The position numbers and the translations under genes were made by a program. This document shows, piece after piece, positions 19,948-20,638 of a stretch of 20,638 bases of DNA (positions are counted from its first letter, which is position 1; each line of letters opens with the position of its first letter). The DNA comes from JBFMAP01 sp964632135 (GTDB lineage Archaea; Micrarchaeota; Micrarchaeia; Burarchaeales; JBFMAP01): positions 1-20,638 of the forward strand of contig CAZWEI010000015.1 in NCBI GenBank assembly GCA_964632135.1. The letters run 5' to 3'. A model generated the notes under the pieces. That model did no database searches. It was not told the origin of the DNA and saw only the letters and a program-made list of their open reading frames with translations.

Positions 19948-20638
19948 ATGCCGAACGAACTCCGCAAGGACAATCTGTTTGAAAGGTACGCGATAATAGC
20001 AGAGGCGCGCGGGAAGCGTCCCACTGATTTTGCAGTGAAGCGCGCACCTTGCGAGGCGAAGCCGGAAGGAATCTGCTTTTTCTGCCCCGGTAACGAGCAT
20101 CTCACGCCGCCTGAAATCAGCAGGATAAGCGAGAAGGGAAAGAAAGGATGGATTGTGCGCTGCTTCCCAAACAAATTCCCCGCTGTCTCGCGCGACTCGC
20201 CGCGTGCGTATGGCTACCACGAGGTTATAGTTGAAACAAACGCGCACGGTGCCTCCCTTTCAGAACTCAGCACCGCGCACATAAAAAAAGTTCTCGATAT
20301 GTACGTCTCGCGCGTGCTCGCGCTCCGCAAGGACAAGAAAATAAAATACGTCCTGATTTTCAAAAACGAGGGCGAGGAGGGCGGCGCCTCACTCTCGCAC
20401 AACCACACACAACTCATCGCGCTCGCGCAAATCCCCCCTGTGATTGAAGATGAGATTCGCGCGCAGAAAAAATACAAACGCTCGCACAAAAAATGCGCGC
20501 TTTGCGAACTTGCTAAAAAAGAAAAAAATAGCGAACGTTTCATTTACGAGAACGCCGAGTTCGTCTGTTTTGCCCCCTACGCGTCCCGTTTCAGTTTCGA
20601 GACCTGGGTTCTCCCGAAAAAACACATCCCCTCTATCA
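19948..20638 (+). CDS. galT: Galactose-1-phosphate uridylyltransferase-like protein, 3' end outside window
   Basis: The first 230 residues of a GalT-type HIT-superfamily enzyme, which moves UMP (or a related nucleotide) between sugar phosphates. ICFFCPGNEHLTPPEI supplies the first zinc-type Cys pair. RCFPNKFPAVS, GYHEVIVET and KNEGEEGGASLSHNHTQLIAL follow, the last containing the H-x-H-x-Q nucleotidyl-transfer motif with its catalytic His. CALCEL provides a second Cys pair, and FVCFAPYASRFSFETWVLPKKH begins the second HIT-like half. The frame is open to the window edge; full enzymes have about 330 residues. The start ATG lies ten bases after the VIT1-like stop with no clear ribosome binding site, so coupling or a separate role is open. 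Related ADP-glucose or bifunctional transferases cannot be excluded. Confidence 0.9.
   Translation, partial: MPNELRKDNLFERYAIIAEARGKRPTDFAVKRAPCEAKPEGICFFCPGNEHLTPPEISRISEKGKKGWIVRCFPNKFPAVSRDSPRAYGYHEVIVETNAHGASLSELSTAHIKKVLDMYVSRVLALRKDKKIKYVLIFKNEGEEGGASLSHNHTQLIALAQIPPVIEDEIRAQKKYKRSHKKCALCELAKKEKNSERFIYENAEFVCFAPYASRFSFETWVLPKKHIPSI

Noticed and set aside
1..20638. CRISPR arrays, insertion sequences, prophage, rRNA
   Set aside because: No regularly spaced repeats, transposase or integrase motifs, phage structural genes or rRNA-like stretches were seen on reading the window.

Overview
The window is archaeal chromosome. Three things show this: translation starts use GGTG/GAGGTGAT-type ribosome binding sites or lie about 26 bases after an A/T-rich TATA-like box (apparently leaderless mRNAs); several genes belong to archaeal families (a histone, HerA-NurA, Pth2, an ADP-dependent sugar kinase, DUF211); and tRNA genes are interrupted at unusual positions. 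Short genes, tight packing, a standalone NFACT-R gene and tRNA introns outside the anticodon loop suggest a small-genome DPANN-type archaeon, perhaps Micrarchaeota-like. The lineage is an inference, not demonstrated. Coding sequence is rich in GCG (Ala) and CGC (Arg) codons; a few orphan genes (8441-8923, 13335-14051, 16891-17238) look less biased.

Layout. 1-2537: three glycine tRNA genes (CCC partial, TCC, GCC) and one phenylalanine tRNA gene, all on the minus strand. Between the CCC and TCC genes sits a divergent pair: a lipoprotein and an ADP-dependent sugar kinase. tRNA-Gly(TCC) carries a T-loop intron. tRNA-Phe carries one intron in the D-loop and a second in the T-loop, with none at the usual anticodon position. 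2538-4931: glutamine synthetase, then a standalone NFACT-R protein. 4943-8370 (minus): secreted CARDB/NEW3-like protein, MacB/FtsX-type permease and LolD-type ATPase, forming one exporter operon. 8441-8923 (minus): orphan helical protein. 9036-11115: histone and a 611-residue coiled-coil protein with amphipathic ends. 11193-12348: tandem MarC-family membrane proteins. 12379-14390: thioredoxin reductase, a PIN-like protein and an 89-residue orphan. 14512-15798: branched-chain aminotransferase, convergent with peptidyl-tRNA hydrolase 2. 15855-18901: NurA nuclease and HerA ATPase (DNA end resection), with an AT-richer membrane protein gene on the opposite strand between them. 18932-20638: DUF211 protein, a 55-residue cysteine-containing protein, a VIT1/CCC1-like membrane protein and the start of a GalT-like uridylyltransferase.

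How the genes fit together. Most are core housekeeping: nitrogen assimilation (GS), amino-acid metabolism (IlvE), sugar metabolism (ADP kinase, GalT), redox (TrxB), translation rescue (Pth2, NFACT-R) and DNA repair (HerA-NurA). The most unusual feature is the tRNA cluster. Its introns can be placed to the nucleotide because the predicted splicing motifs and the ligated tRNA loops agree. No CRISPR array, insertion sequence, rRNA or prophage was seen.
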